The notes beneath the pieces are model-generated. The model was not told the origin of the DNA, ran no database searches, and saw only the letters and a program-made list of their open reading frames with translations. The translations under genes were made by a program, and so were the position numbers. DNA of 16,990 bases from contig WRNI01000020.1 of the NCBI GenBank assembly GCA_009776695.1, positions 1 through 16,990 on the forward strand, in the 5' to 3' direction. Position 1 is the first letter of the stretch. Each line of letters opens with the position of its first letter. Source of the DNA: Methanomassiliicoccaceae archaeon (GTDB lineage: Archaea; Thermoplasmatota; Thermoplasmata; Methanomassiliicoccales; Methanomethylophilaceae). Of the stretch, positions 7,762-14,439 are shown in pieces.

Positions 7762-8781
7762 ATGAAAACATCGGCATCAGAAAGAACGGACACAAAAGTG
7801 TTCACCGACCCGACGGACCTGCCGGAGCAGATAGAGGCGTCCCTGAGTGTTCCCGTCACCGGCGTCAAAAAAAGACCGAAGGTGTGCATATGCGGCATAG
7901 GCGCCTCGGCGATGGCCGGTGAGATAATGTCCGATTTCGCGGATGCCTATTCAGATGTTCCGATATCCGTGGTGCGCGGAACAGAACTTCCGAAATGGGT
8001 CGACGGGAGTACCGCGGTCATAGCGATGAGCTATTCGGGCGAGACGCCCGAGACGCTGAATCTCTATGATCAGGCGATGCTGCGCGGATGCGACGTCATA
8101 TGCATAACATCGGGCGGCGAACTCATGGAAAGGGCGCTGAACAACGGCAGCACGCTGATAAGTATGCCTCCGGGACTTCTGCCGCGCAATGCGCTCGGAT
8201 ATATGCTCGGGTATACAGCATCGGTGTTCGAGGAGATGGAGATATGCGCCAGCAGGACGGAACTTGCGTCGCTTCTTCCGTCGATCAGGTCGTTCAGGGA
8301 CAGTATAACGAATGACGAGAATAACAATCAGGCGCTGGACATCGCTAATTCGATCATGGGAAAGACGCCGGTGATATACAGCCTGGTGAACCTGAGGGCG
8401 GCCGCCATAAGGTGGAAGATGCAGATAAGCGAGAACTCAAGAACAATAGCGTTCTGCGGGACGATACCCGAGTTCAGCCATAACGAGATAGTGGGATGGG
8501 CGGAGGACAGCGCATCGGACGAGTTCATACCGATAATACTGGCGGACGACGATTCCATAGACGTTCTGAAATATATGACGAGAACGCTCTCCGGCGTGCT
8601 GGAGAGCAGCGGGATAAGACCGTACGAGTTCAGGGCAAAGGGCTCGAACGATCTGGAGAAGAACCTGATATCAATAATTCTCGGGGATTTCGTGTCATTC
8701 TATCTGGCGCACCTGAAAGGCGTGTATCCGGGAGAGATACGCCTTGAGCTGGGCGACGGCGGACGCAGGGAATTTAACTGA
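7762..8781 (+). CDS. Bifunctional phosphoglucose/phosphomannose isomerase (SIS family)
   Basis: Interconverts glucose 6-phosphate, and mannose 6-phosphate, with fructose 6-phosphate in sugar metabolism. The 339 residues hold two SIS domains. CGIGASAMAGE at 44-54 and SYSGETPETL at 90-99 are sugar-phosphate binding loops; PPGLLPRNALGYML follows at 136-149. The second half has QISENSR with E224, FSHNEIVGW with H240, and HLKGVYPGE with K319. The E-H and H-K spacings of 16 and 79 residues equal those of the catalytic Glu203, His219 and Lys298 of the Pyrobaculum enzyme as I recall them, so the active site appears intact. An overlapping start at 7749 is in another frame. The gene probably forms an operon with glyA downstream. 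Confidence 0.92.
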   Translation: MKTSASERTDTKVFTDPTDLPEQIEASLSVPVTGVKKRPKVCICGIGASAMAGEIMSDFADAYSDVPISVVRGTELPKWVDGSTAVIAMSYSGETPETLNLYDQAMLRGCDVICITSGGELMERALNNGSTLISMPPGLLPRNALGYMLGYTASVFEEMEICASRTELASLLPSIRSFRDSITNDENNNQALDIANSIMGKTPVIYSLVNLRAAAIRWKMQISENSRTIAFCGTIPEFSHNEIVGWAEDSASDEFIPIILADDDSIDVLKYMTRTLSGVLESSGIRPYEFRAKGSNDLEKNLISIILGDFVSFYLAHLKGVYPGEIRLELGDGGRREFN

Positions 8782-8810
8782 TATCATAAAAAGATGATAT
8801 CATAAAAAGA
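8779..8810 (+). repeat. Perfect 16-bp tandem duplication at the isomerase-glyA junction
   Basis: TGATATCATAAAAAGA occurs at 8779-8794 and again at 8795-8810, with TG following. The first copy contains the isomerase stop codon; the end of the second supplies the first base of the glyA ATG. The first copy likewise ends in an ATG (8794) that meets a stop after three codons. Confidence 0.85.
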
Positions 8811-10135
8811 TGAATAGTTTTTTTAACGATACTGATTTACAGTGTCACGGTGCGGTAATGAAAGAAGAGGCACGGTGGATCAGAGAGAAAGTGATGGCGC
8901 ACAACAAATGGTTCGAGGAATCGATACCGATGATAGCGTCCGAGAATTTAATGAGCCCGTTGGCGAAGGAGATGCTGATATCCGATTTTGCGGACAGGTA
9001 CGCAGAAGGGCTTCCGGGCAAAAGATACTATCAGGGTAACGTATACGTGGACGAAGTTGAGTCCAAGGCCGTCGATATGGCGAAGGAGCTGTTCGATTCC
9101 TCTTTCGCCGACGTGAGACCGATATCTGGAACGGTGGCGAACATGGCCGTCCTTTTCGCATTCGCGAAACCGGGCGACACAATAACGACATGCGCCCTGG
9201 CGCAGGGCGCCCACATATCAACGGCGGAGTTCGGCGCGTTCGGCCAGAGAGGCGTTAATTCTGTCAATTACCCGTTCAACACAGACAATATGAACTTAGA
9301 CGTCGACGGAACGATAAAATTGCTGAAAGAGGTCAGACCGAAGGTCGCGCAGTTCGGTCTCTCCGTGTTCCTTTTCCCGCCGCCGCTCAAAGAGCTTAAC
9401 GACACATTCAATGAGATAGGCTGTGTCGTATGGTACGACGCAGCTCATGTTCTCGGCCTGATTGCAGGGAAACAATTCCAGGACCCGCTGAGAGAAGGCG
9501 TCAACATATTATCATCAAGCACCCACAAGACGTTCCCCGGTCCGAACCACGGGCTGTTGCTGGGAAGCAATTTAACGGAGGAGCAGGAGAAGGCGCTGCA
9601 GCGTGCCGTCTTCCCGGGTGTGACGAGTTCGCATCATCTTCACGCGATGGCGGCGCTTGCTGTAACGCTCGCCGAAATGAAAGTGTTCGCGAAGGACTAT
9701 GCATCGCAAACGTGCAAGAACGCCAGAGCATTGGGACAGGCGCTCTATGAGCTCGGGGTCGACGTTCTCTGCCCTGACCTGGGATTCACGAGATCGCACG
9801 CGATAGCCGTCGACGTCTCAAAATTCGGCGGAGGGAAGGACGTGAGCAAGGATCTCGAGGATGCGAACATAATATGCAACAAGAACATGTTACCGAAGGA
9901 CACCAGCGCCGTCAGGCCGTCAGGCATACGTCTCGGCGTTCAGGAATTAACAAGAGTGGGAATGAAAGAGAGCGAGATGAAAGAGGTCGCCTCTCTGATA
10001 TACCGTGTCGCAAAGAAGGAATCGCCCGCAAAAGTGAAAGAGGACGTTAAAGAACTGAAGAAAGGGTTCACAAAGATACAATGGTGCTTCAGCGCCGGCG
10101 AGCCGGCGTACGGATATCACAAACTTGTTCCGTGA
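8810..10135 (+). CDS. glyA: Serine hydroxymethyltransferase
   Basis: PLP enzyme exchanging serine and glycine while loading or unloading a one-carbon unit on a tetrahydropterin. 441 residues, a normal length. Visible residues: IASENLMSP at 42-50, GKRYYQGNVYVD at 70-81, SGT at 106-108, the cofactor-binding YDAAH at 209-213, the Schiff-base lysine K240 in STHKTFPGP, and RPSGIRLG at 369-376 with R374 for the substrate carboxylate. The N-terminus is uncertain: the ATG at 8810 has no clear ribosome site, while an ATG at 8858 (residue 17) follows CGGTGCGGTA and starts just before the conserved EEARWIREKV helix. The gene follows the isomerase by 28 bp. The pterin used (tetrahydromethanopterin or folate) cannot be read from sequence. 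Confidence 0.94.
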   Translation: MNSFFNDTDLQCHGAVMKEEARWIREKVMAHNKWFEESIPMIASENLMSPLAKEMLISDFADRYAEGLPGKRYYQGNVYVDEVESKAVDMAKELFDSSFADVRPISGTVANMAVLFAFAKPGDTITTCALAQGAHISTAEFGAFGQRGVNSVNYPFNTDNMNLDVDGTIKLLKEVRPKVAQFGLSVFLFPPPLKELNDTFNEIGCVVWYDAAHVLGLIAGKQFQDPLREGVNILSSSTHKTFPGPNHGLLLGSNLTEEQEKALQRAVFPGVTSSHHLHAMAALAVTLAEMKVFAKDYASQTCKNARALGQALYELGVDVLCPDLGFTRSHAIAVDVSKFGGGKDVSKDLEDANIICNKNMLPKDTSAVRPSGIRLGVQELTRVGMKESEMKEVASLIYRVAKKESPAKVKEDVKELKKGFTKIQWCFSAGEPAYGYHKLVP

Positions 10136-10163
10136 TCCACGGATCACGCTTCCCTGTTTTTTT
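10131..10163 (+). terminator. Palindrome plus T-tract at the end of glyA
   Basis: CGTGATCCACGGATCACG (10131-10148) is an inverted repeat with 8-bp arms and a 2-nt centre, overlapping the glyA stop codon, followed nine nt later by seven Ts (10157-10163). This is the best terminator candidate of the window. With only two bases between arms the RNA hairpin would lose its innermost pairs. Confidence 0.45.
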
Positions 10164-10235
10164 CATTTCCGCAGCATATATGCCGCATCTCAAGGCAAAA
10201 CGCCTTCCGCCGCGGACCGTCAGAACACGGGCATA

Positions 10236-10244
10236 CTTTATCTA
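10236..10244 (+). promoter_or_regulatory. TATA box of the alpha/beta hydrolase gene
   Basis: CTTTATCTA is centred 27 nt before the ATG at 10267. This predicts leaderless transcription from that ATG and argues against the longer reading frame that begins inside glyA. Confidence 0.6.
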
Positions 10245-10266
10245 TACAAAAAAGATACCTGCCCTC

Positions 10267-11127
10267 ATGGACAAAGAGACCGCGAAAGCAATGATGACGA
10301 ACATAAGAAAAATGTACGAGCCGTACAAACAAAAAGGAACTGCTGCAAATGTGCGTCATATTGACACGTCATACGGTAAGATACGCGTTCTGGAATATGG
10401 GTTTGATAATGATGATGTAAGGCCGTTATACGTGGACATACACGGCGGCGGTTACTGCGTGGGATTCCCGGAGATGGACGAGGAAATTAACCTAATGATC
10501 ATGAAGAGCACGAACGTGAAGATAATAAGCATAGACTGGCCGAAGGCTCCCGAGAACCCGTACCCGATAGGACAGGAGGCCACGTACGAAGTTATACGTC
10601 ATTATTACGAGAACGCCGCCGAATACAAGATCGACAGGGACAACATAGGCATCGGAGGGTACAGCTCCGGCGGTAATTTTGCGACGGTCGTTCCGATAAA
10701 GGCGAAAGAGAGAAGCGACCTGAAGATAAAGTATCAGGTCCTCTTCTTCCCGGGCGTTGATATAGACACCGACCCGTATGACAAGAAGGGCAGTGACAAA
10801 GTCCTCGACCGCGAATTTTTGAAGGCGATCCACGCATGCTACCTTTCCGAGCCTGAACATTCGAAGCATCCGTACACATCACCGCGGTGGGCGCCGAGAG
10901 ATATGCTCGTCGGCCTCCCTCCGGCGTTCATCATATTGGCGGGCCTCGATCCGTTGTACGCGGAAGGTAAAGATTACGGCGATAAACTGAAAGAAGCGGG
11001 CGTTGATGTTGAGATGCATAACTTTGAGGATGCCGACCACGGTTTCACGTACATGGGAAATGAAGACGATAAAAGGAAGGCGTACGAACTGATGATAGAT
11101 TTCATCAGAAGGCATTCGCAGCGCTGA
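10267..11127 (+). CDS. Alpha/beta hydrolase, hormone-sensitive lipase/acetyl esterase family
   Basis: A 286-residue serine hydrolase, probably an esterase on small acyl esters; the true substrate is unknown. Family residues: the oxyanion-hole motif HGGGY at 59-63, the nucleophile S133 in GYSSGG, the acid D228 in GLDPLYAEG and H258 in DADHGF, so the triad is complete. No signal peptide or membrane segment is visible, so it should be cytosolic. The frame extends upstream to 10081, but that part overlaps glyA, encodes no family-like sequence, and ATG 10267 has a well-placed TATA box; an ATG at 10180 is a less likely start. It converges on the SemiSWEET-like gene with a 7-bp gap. Confidence 0.88.
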   Translation: MDKETAKAMMTNIRKMYEPYKQKGTAANVRHIDTSYGKIRVLEYGFDNDDVRPLYVDIHGGGYCVGFPEMDEEINLMIMKSTNVKIISIDWPKAPENPYPIGQEATYEVIRHYYENAAEYKIDRDNIGIGGYSSGGNFATVVPIKAKERSDLKIKYQVLFFPGVDIDTDPYDKKGSDKVLDREFLKAIHACYLSEPEHSKHPYTSPRWAPRDMLVGLPPAFIILAGLDPLYAEGKDYGDKLKEAGVDVEMHNFEDADHGFTYMGNEDDKRKAYELMIDFIRRHSQR

Positions 11128-11134
11128 CTCACGT

Positions 11135-11401
11135 TCACGCAGACTCGTACCCGGCGTTACGTGCGATCACGATCACGTTGATCACGATCATTACGGTATT
11201 GGCAATGTAAAATATGATCACGTAGTTCATTCCGTTGATCATATTGTTGATCATGCCGGCGATGTAACCGATTATCACAATGATAAGGAAAATAAGGCTG
11301 GCACCTTTTGTGCTCTTGGAGACGTACGCTTTGCGTATGGAGAACGGCCATGCCACGCCGAAGCACAGTAACATGAGAATTTCGAAAAAATTCTCGATCA
11401 A
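11135..11401 (-). CDS. Small SemiSWEET/PQ-loop-like membrane protein
   Basis: An 88-residue protein with three predicted membrane helices: roughly residues 5-20 (ILMLLCFGVAWPFSI), 35-53 (LIFLIIVIIGYIAGMI) and 60-82 (YVIIFYIANTVMIVINVIVIA). The WPFSIRKAYVSKSTKGASL stretch resembles the PQ-loop region of half-transporters that work as dimers and may carry sugars or other small solutes; that assignment is by pattern only. The start is TTG at 11399-11401, directly after the TGA of the DUF362 gene, with GAGGT about seven nt before it; an ATG at codon 10 would cut into helix 1. The abutting junction implies one operon with translational coupling. Confidence 0.62.
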   Translation of the reverse strand: MIENFFEILMLLCFGVAWPFSIRKAYVSKSTKGASLIFLIIVIIGYIAGMINNMINGMNYVIIFYIANTVMIVINVIVIARNAGYESA

Positions 11402-12511
11402 TCACTCTACCTCTCTTATCCTGTACGCGCATTTCCCAAGTCCGATCTTCTCACCGTGCTCAGTTGCCTTCTTCCAGTCGGTGGACGGGTGCATGCATCC
11501 GAATTTATCATTCTTATCGCATGCCTTTCCGCCAAGCAGGCTTTCCCTCACCGCCGGCTGTCTGTTCACGGCATCAGCGCAGGCAACGTCCAGCGCCACG
11601 GGATCGAATGATGCGAACATGCCCACGTCGGGAACAATGGGAACATCATTTCCGCCGTAGCAGTCGCAGAACGGTGATACGTCAATAACGAACGAGATGT
11701 GAAAGTGCGGTCTTCCGATGACCGATGCCAAAGCATACTCGGCAGTCATTTTACAGATTGTATCGGACTTCTGATCCATTCCCGCGCTTATCGCGTCATA
11801 ACGGCACATTGAGATGCATCTCCCGCATCCCACGCACACATTATGATCTATCTTCGCTTTTTTACTGACCATCGTTATTGCGGAATGGGCGCACTTGCCG
11901 ATGCAGTATCCGCACCCTTCGCACGTTCTCGTGTCAACGGACGGTTTGCCTGAACTGTGAAGTTCCATCTTCCCGCGGCGTGACGCGCACCCCATCCCCA
12001 AGTTCTTTATCGCACCGCCGGCGCCCATGAGCTCATGGCATTTGAAGTGCGTCATTGATATCACGATATCGGAATCGACGACCGCGCGGCCTATCTTCGC
12101 GCTCTTCAGTAACACGCCGTCCACGGGAACGTCAACATCATCGTCGCCTTTCAGACCGTCGCCGATTATTACGTGGCATCCAGTCGCAAAGGGACTGAAA
12201 CCGTTCTCATAGGCCGCTTCGATGTGTTCGACCGCATCTTTTCTTCTGCCGACGTACAAAGTGCTGCAGTCCGTCAGGAAGGGAATGCCTCCTTTCTCCT
12301 TTATGATGTCGGCGATCACTTTGGCGTAGTTTGCGCGCAGATACGATAAGTTACCGGGCTCGCCGAAATGTATCTTCACGGCGACGAACTTCTTTTTCAT
12401 GTCGATCTTATCAATACCGGCGGCACGCACAAGCCTTTCCAGCTTTGCCAGGAGGCTTCCTCTCGATCCCGTTCTCATGTCGCTGAAATATACATCGGAC
12501 GCATCGGCCAT
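11402..12511 (-). CDS. DUF362 family protein with two [4Fe-4S] ferredoxin motifs
   Basis: A 369-residue protein of unknown function. The N-terminal DUF362 domain carries VAVKIHFGEPGN and FLTDCSTLYVGRRKDA, then MTHFKCHELMGAGGAIKNLGMG. A ferredoxin insert follows with two complete CxxCxxCxxxC motifs (cysteines 197, 200, 203, 207 and 226, 229, 232, 236), able to bind two [4Fe-4S] clusters. The C-terminal part ends the DUF362 fold with FDPVALDVACADAV. No signal peptide; probably a cytosolic redox protein. The ATG at 12511 was chosen because the TATA box predicts a start near 12520 and GTGAT lies in the short leader; a TTG five codons upstream is the alternative. It is followed without a gap by the SemiSWEET-like gene. 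Confidence 0.87.
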   Translation of the reverse strand: MADASDVYFSDMRTGSRGSLLAKLERLVRAAGIDKIDMKKKFVAVKIHFGEPGNLSYLRANYAKVIADIIKEKGGIPFLTDCSTLYVGRRKDAVEHIEAAYENGFSPFATGCHVIIGDGLKGDDDVDVPVDGVLLKSAKIGRAVVDSDIVISMTHFKCHELMGAGGAIKNLGMGCASRRGKMELHSSGKPSVDTRTCEGCGYCIGKCAHSAITMVSKKAKIDHNVCVGCGRCISMCRYDAISAGMDQKSDTICKMTAEYALASVIGRPHFHISFVIDVSPFCDCYGGNDVPIVPDVGMFASFDPVALDVACADAVNRQPAVRESLLGGKACDKNDKFGCMHPSTDWKKATEHGEKIGLGKCAYRIREVE

Positions 12512-12525
12512 GTTATCACAGGGCA

Positions 12526-12545
12526 ATAACGGCGACCGCCGTTAT
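12526..12545. promoter_or_regulatory. 20-bp perfect palindrome at the DUF362 promoter, candidate operator
   Basis: ATAACGGCGACCGCCGTTAT has two perfect 9-bp arms around a 2-bp centre. On the minus strand it runs from the TATA box (12541-12548) to the expected transcription start near 12520. A dimeric regulator bound here would block the DUF362 promoter; the cobA promoter is about 40 bp away. It lies outside coding sequence if the DUF362 start is the ATG at 12511. Confidence 0.55.
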
Positions 12546-12548
12546 AAT
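12541..12548 (-). promoter_or_regulatory. TATA box of the DUF362-SemiSWEET operon
   Basis: ATTATAAC on the minus strand, with expected start about 26 nt downstream near 12520. This gives a leader of about 9 nt containing GTGAT before the ATG at 12511, the same arrangement as at ribB. It overlaps the 20-bp palindrome. Confidence 0.55.
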
Positions 12549-12582
12549 CCCTTGTGACGCTCATCGTTTTTTAAAACAATGG

Positions 12583-12590
12583 TTAATTAA
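12583..12590 (+). promoter_or_regulatory. TATA box of cobA
   Basis: TTAATTAA is centred about 26 nt before the ATG at 12612 and predicts a leaderless transcript. It diverges from the DUF362 promoter. Confidence 0.5.
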
Positions 12591-12611
12591 TGCGGAGACC
12601 ATATCAAAACG

Positions 12612-13157
12612 ATGAACGCAGAGAATGATGTGAAAAATGAGCTGGGACTGGTGCACGTTTACACCGGGAACGGCAAAGGGAAGACCACCGCGGCATTAGG
12701 ATTATCGTTAAGGGCGCTCGGAGGCGGGCTATCAGTGGCGATGGTGCAGTTCATGAAGCCCGACCAGGGGTCGGGCGAGTACGTTATGGCAAAAAAACTG
12801 GATAATTTCACACTGATGCCGCTGGGCCTGCCGCATCTCGTCGACCCGAAGAACATAACGGATGAGGACCGCAAAGCGGCGCATGATGCTCTTCTCATCG
12901 TAAAAGAGATGCTGTACTCCGGAAGATATGATCTTTTCATAATTGATGAGATAAATGTTGCCATGGGATGGAAGCTCATCGATGTGAGCAATGTCATCGA
13001 CATCCTTAAGAAAAGGCCGAAGAACATTGAAGTGGTGCTCACAGGGCGCTACGCCCCCGACGAGATAATAGAGTTCGCCGATCTTGTAACAGAAATGAAA
13101 TGTATCAAGCACCCGTATGACAAAGGAATAGGACCGAGGAAGTGCATCGAAAGCTGA
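12612..13157 (+). CDS. cobA: Corrinoid adenosyltransferase (CobA/CobO/BtuR family)
   Basis: Transfers the adenosyl group of ATP to cob(I)alamin or cob(I)yrinate to make the 5'-deoxyadenosyl form. 181 residues, normal for the family. The P-loop GNGKGKTT at 19-26 is the family-specific Walker A; VAMVQFMKPDQGSGEY follows; LFIIDEINVAMGWKLID is the Walker B-like segment, then VVLTGRYAPDEIIEFADLVTEM and the end KHPYDKGIGPRKCIES matching the usual GIxARxGIE-type tail in degenerate form. No other corrinoid genes adjoin it, suggesting a role in salvage or activation. A methanogen relies on corrinoids for methyl transfer, so it links functionally to the methyltransferase at the window end. Confidence 0.94.
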   Translation: MNAENDVKNELGLVHVYTGNGKGKTTAALGLSLRALGGGLSVAMVQFMKPDQGSGEYVMAKKLDNFTLMPLGLPHLVDPKNITDEDRKAAHDALLIVKEMLYSGRYDLFIIDEINVAMGWKLIDVSNVIDILKKRPKNIEVVLTGRYAPDEIIEFADLVTEMKCIKHPYDKGIGPRKCIES

Positions 13158-13250
13158 TAACTTCGAGACGGTGCATGTTACATCATACATGATCCCAAGA
13201 GCATCGTTTGACCTTTCAAGAGGCTTGAAGACTAACTGTAATAGCTAGAT

Positions 13251-13259
13251 TCATAAAAG
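13251..13259 (+). promoter_or_regulatory. Possible TATA box of the DUF3800-like gene
   Basis: TCATAAAAG is centred 25 nt before the ATG at 13280; its match to an archaeal box is moderate. A run of six Ts (13269-13274) lies between it and the ATG. Confidence 0.35.
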
Positions 13260-13279
13260 ATACCGTGCTTTTTTGCTCA

Positions 13280-14089
13280 ATGAATAAAGCTGCTACCGCA
13301 CCGCGCCGTCGCGCACACCATCGCACTGTGTCTTTAAAGCAGACAGGATATGTTAAAACAACAGTTCGATCGTTTTTAAGAAAGAAGCACAGAGGGAGCA
13401 GAAGAAAGGATGTAAGCATAATATTCGTCACTGTAGACGAAACACACTCAGCCGGAGAACATCCATCTCCAACGGATGAGTTCTTCGGTGTTGCATCAAT
13501 GTGTATTCGCAAGTCGCAAAAAATAAAAAACATATCTTATCAACTCTTAAAGCGGCTAAATCGTAAAGATAAAACAGTGACAGAACTAAGATTTCAGCAA
13601 ATAGAAAGAAAATACCCAATCGAAGTAGACAAAAACCTAAAGAAGATGGCACGTACCGGCGTCAAAACAGATGCTGTGTATGTAGATAAAAGAAATGAAA
13701 ACAGACCAGAATGGTGGGCGGGAATAGAAACATCTGAAAGACATTTTCGAGTTCTGTTAGAATTATTGGATGAAACATTTTCTAATATGAAAGATAAAAA
13801 GTTAAAAGTAATAATCGACAACCATGAAATCTACAAAAAAACAGACCCCAGAGAACTAATCAAAGAGTTGGCAGAATGCTATCAAAAGGACGTAGAGGTT
13901 CTCATAGAGGATTCGAAAACAGGTAAGCATAAAGAATTACTTCAAGCACAAGACTGTGTCACATACGTATTAGGAGAACATGTGAGAACAGGAAGAATGG
14001 ACAGAATCAAAATAATTAACATGAATCCTAAAGAGTTAACGAAAGATGGCAGAATTTCAAGAAATCAGACAAGAAAACGCAAGAAGTAG
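13280..14089 (+). CDS. DUF3800-like protein, AT-rich, probably acquired
   Basis: A 269-residue protein. From residue 45 it resembles the DUF3800 (RNase H-like) pattern: a first strand IIFVTVDET with acidic residues 52-54, a TELRFQQIERK segment, KLKVIIDNHEIY with D180, and a C-terminal SKTGKHKELLQAQDCVTYVL with D225, like the Q-x-A-D ending of that family. Metal-dependent nuclease activity would be an inference. The basic C-terminus (RNQTRKRKK) suggests nucleic-acid binding. Residues 1-44 are basic and GC-rich and look unlike a folded domain; the start is therefore uncertain (a GTG at 13328 is the other in-frame option). Counting 13501-13620 by hand gives 37 G+C in 120 bases, far below the neighbours, and codons are rich in AAA and AGA. 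DUF3800 genes are often mobile or defence-associated. Confidence 0.55.
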   Translation: MNKAATAPRRRAHHRTVSLKQTGYVKTTVRSFLRKKHRGSRRKDVSIIFVTVDETHSAGEHPSPTDEFFGVASMCIRKSQKIKNISYQLLKRLNRKDKTVTELRFQQIERKYPIEVDKNLKKMARTGVKTDAVYVDKRNENRPEWWAGIETSERHFRVLLELLDETFSNMKDKKLKVIIDNHEIYKKTDPRELIKELAECYQKDVEVLIEDSKTGKHKELLQAQDCVTYVLGEHVRTGRMDRIKIINMNPKELTKDGRISRNQTRKRKK

Positions 14090-14160
14090 AAGTATGATCA
14101 CACCACGGATCCGGTATACCGCCCTCACCGTGGTTCTGACCAAAACACATTAAGCACGAC

Positions 14161-14170
14161 AAATATAAAA
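14161..14170 (+). promoter_or_regulatory. Orphan TATA box
   Basis: AAATATAAAA is one of the best TATA matches in the window, yet the only start codon at the expected distance (ATG 14188) is followed by a stop after four codons. Transcription would begin near 14190 and may produce a non-coding RNA. Confidence 0.35.
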
Positions 14171-14390
14171 AACCATCCAAATAAAAAATGAAAACGGTGT
14201 GACCGGTCTGCGCCGTAGTGTGCGCATGCACATCGCACCCCCTATAGTTACATTTTGATAATACCGTGACCGCCGCCCACGCTGGCATCATCTCCCCGAT
14301 GTGCAAAAATGATGTTCGTCAGGCATCAAAAAAGGCTGCGCATACTTCGAAGACCGCGCAACTTCGGGACAGTTTGAAATACTACATTCC

Positions 14391-14398
14391 GATATAGT
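14391..14398 (+). promoter_or_regulatory. TATA box of the speD-like gene
   Basis: GATATAGT; a start about 26 nt downstream near 14420 gives a leader of about 20 nt that holds the GGTGAT ribosome site. Confidence 0.4.
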
Positions 14399-14403
14399 TT
14401 TTG

Positions 14404-14422
14404 AAGGCGGATCACCGCCCTT
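14404..14422. promoter_or_regulatory. Inverted repeat between TATA box and speD-like start
   Basis: AAGGCGG (14404-14410), a 4-bp spacer ATCA, then CCGCCCTT (14415-14422): a 7-bp inverted repeat with one bulged base. It covers the expected transcription start, so it may be a repressor site rather than an RNA hairpin. Confidence 0.3.
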
Positions 14423-14428
14423 AACAAT

Positions 14429-14434
14429 GGTGAT
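14429..14434 (+). promoter_or_regulatory. Shine-Dalgarno site deciding the speD-like GTG start
   Basis: GGTGAT lies five nt before GTG 14440, an ideal distance, but 14 nt before the ATG at 14449. It supports the GTG as start. Confidence 0.6.
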
Positions 14435-14439
14435 GCAAA

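Larger units (their letters stand above)
14090..14439. other. Gene-poor interval between the DUF3800-like and speD-like genes
   Basis: No convincing protein gene. GC content returns to normal at the left edge. Contents seen: an inverted repeat ACCACGG (14102-14108) / CCGTGGT (14128-14134) just after the DUF3800-like stop; a strong TATA-like box at 14161-14170; a hairpin at 14219-14232; and the speD-like promoter and palindrome at the right end. AACTTCGGGACAGT at 14360-14373 resembles AACTTCGAGACGGT at 13159-13172 on the other side of the AT-rich gene (12 of 14 bases). Confidence 0.5.

Noticed and set aside
10081..10266. Upstream extension of the hydrolase frame starting inside glyA
   Set aside because: The extra residues show no hydrolase-like sequence and overlap glyA, while ATG 10267 has a TATA box at the leaderless distance.
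11163..11190. Repeated GATCACG-type bases that looked like a regulatory repeat
   Set aside because: They fall inside the third helix of the SemiSWEET-like protein and are explained by repeated Ile/Val codons.
13171..13200. Short CATGT...ACATG inverted repeat after cobA as a terminator
   Set aside because: Five-bp arms, AT-rich loop and no adjacent T-tract; too weak to call.
14028..14306. Minus-strand 92-codon frame in the gene-poor interval
   Set aside because: It overlaps the DUF3800-like gene, is cysteine- and histidine-rich without a motif spacing, and has no convincing promoter or ribosome site.
14250..14320. Possible box C/D guide RNA (ATGATGT near 14309, ATGATG on the minus strand)
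   Set aside because: The C box is imperfect on both strands and I could not place a D box and internal C'/D' boxes at proper spacing.
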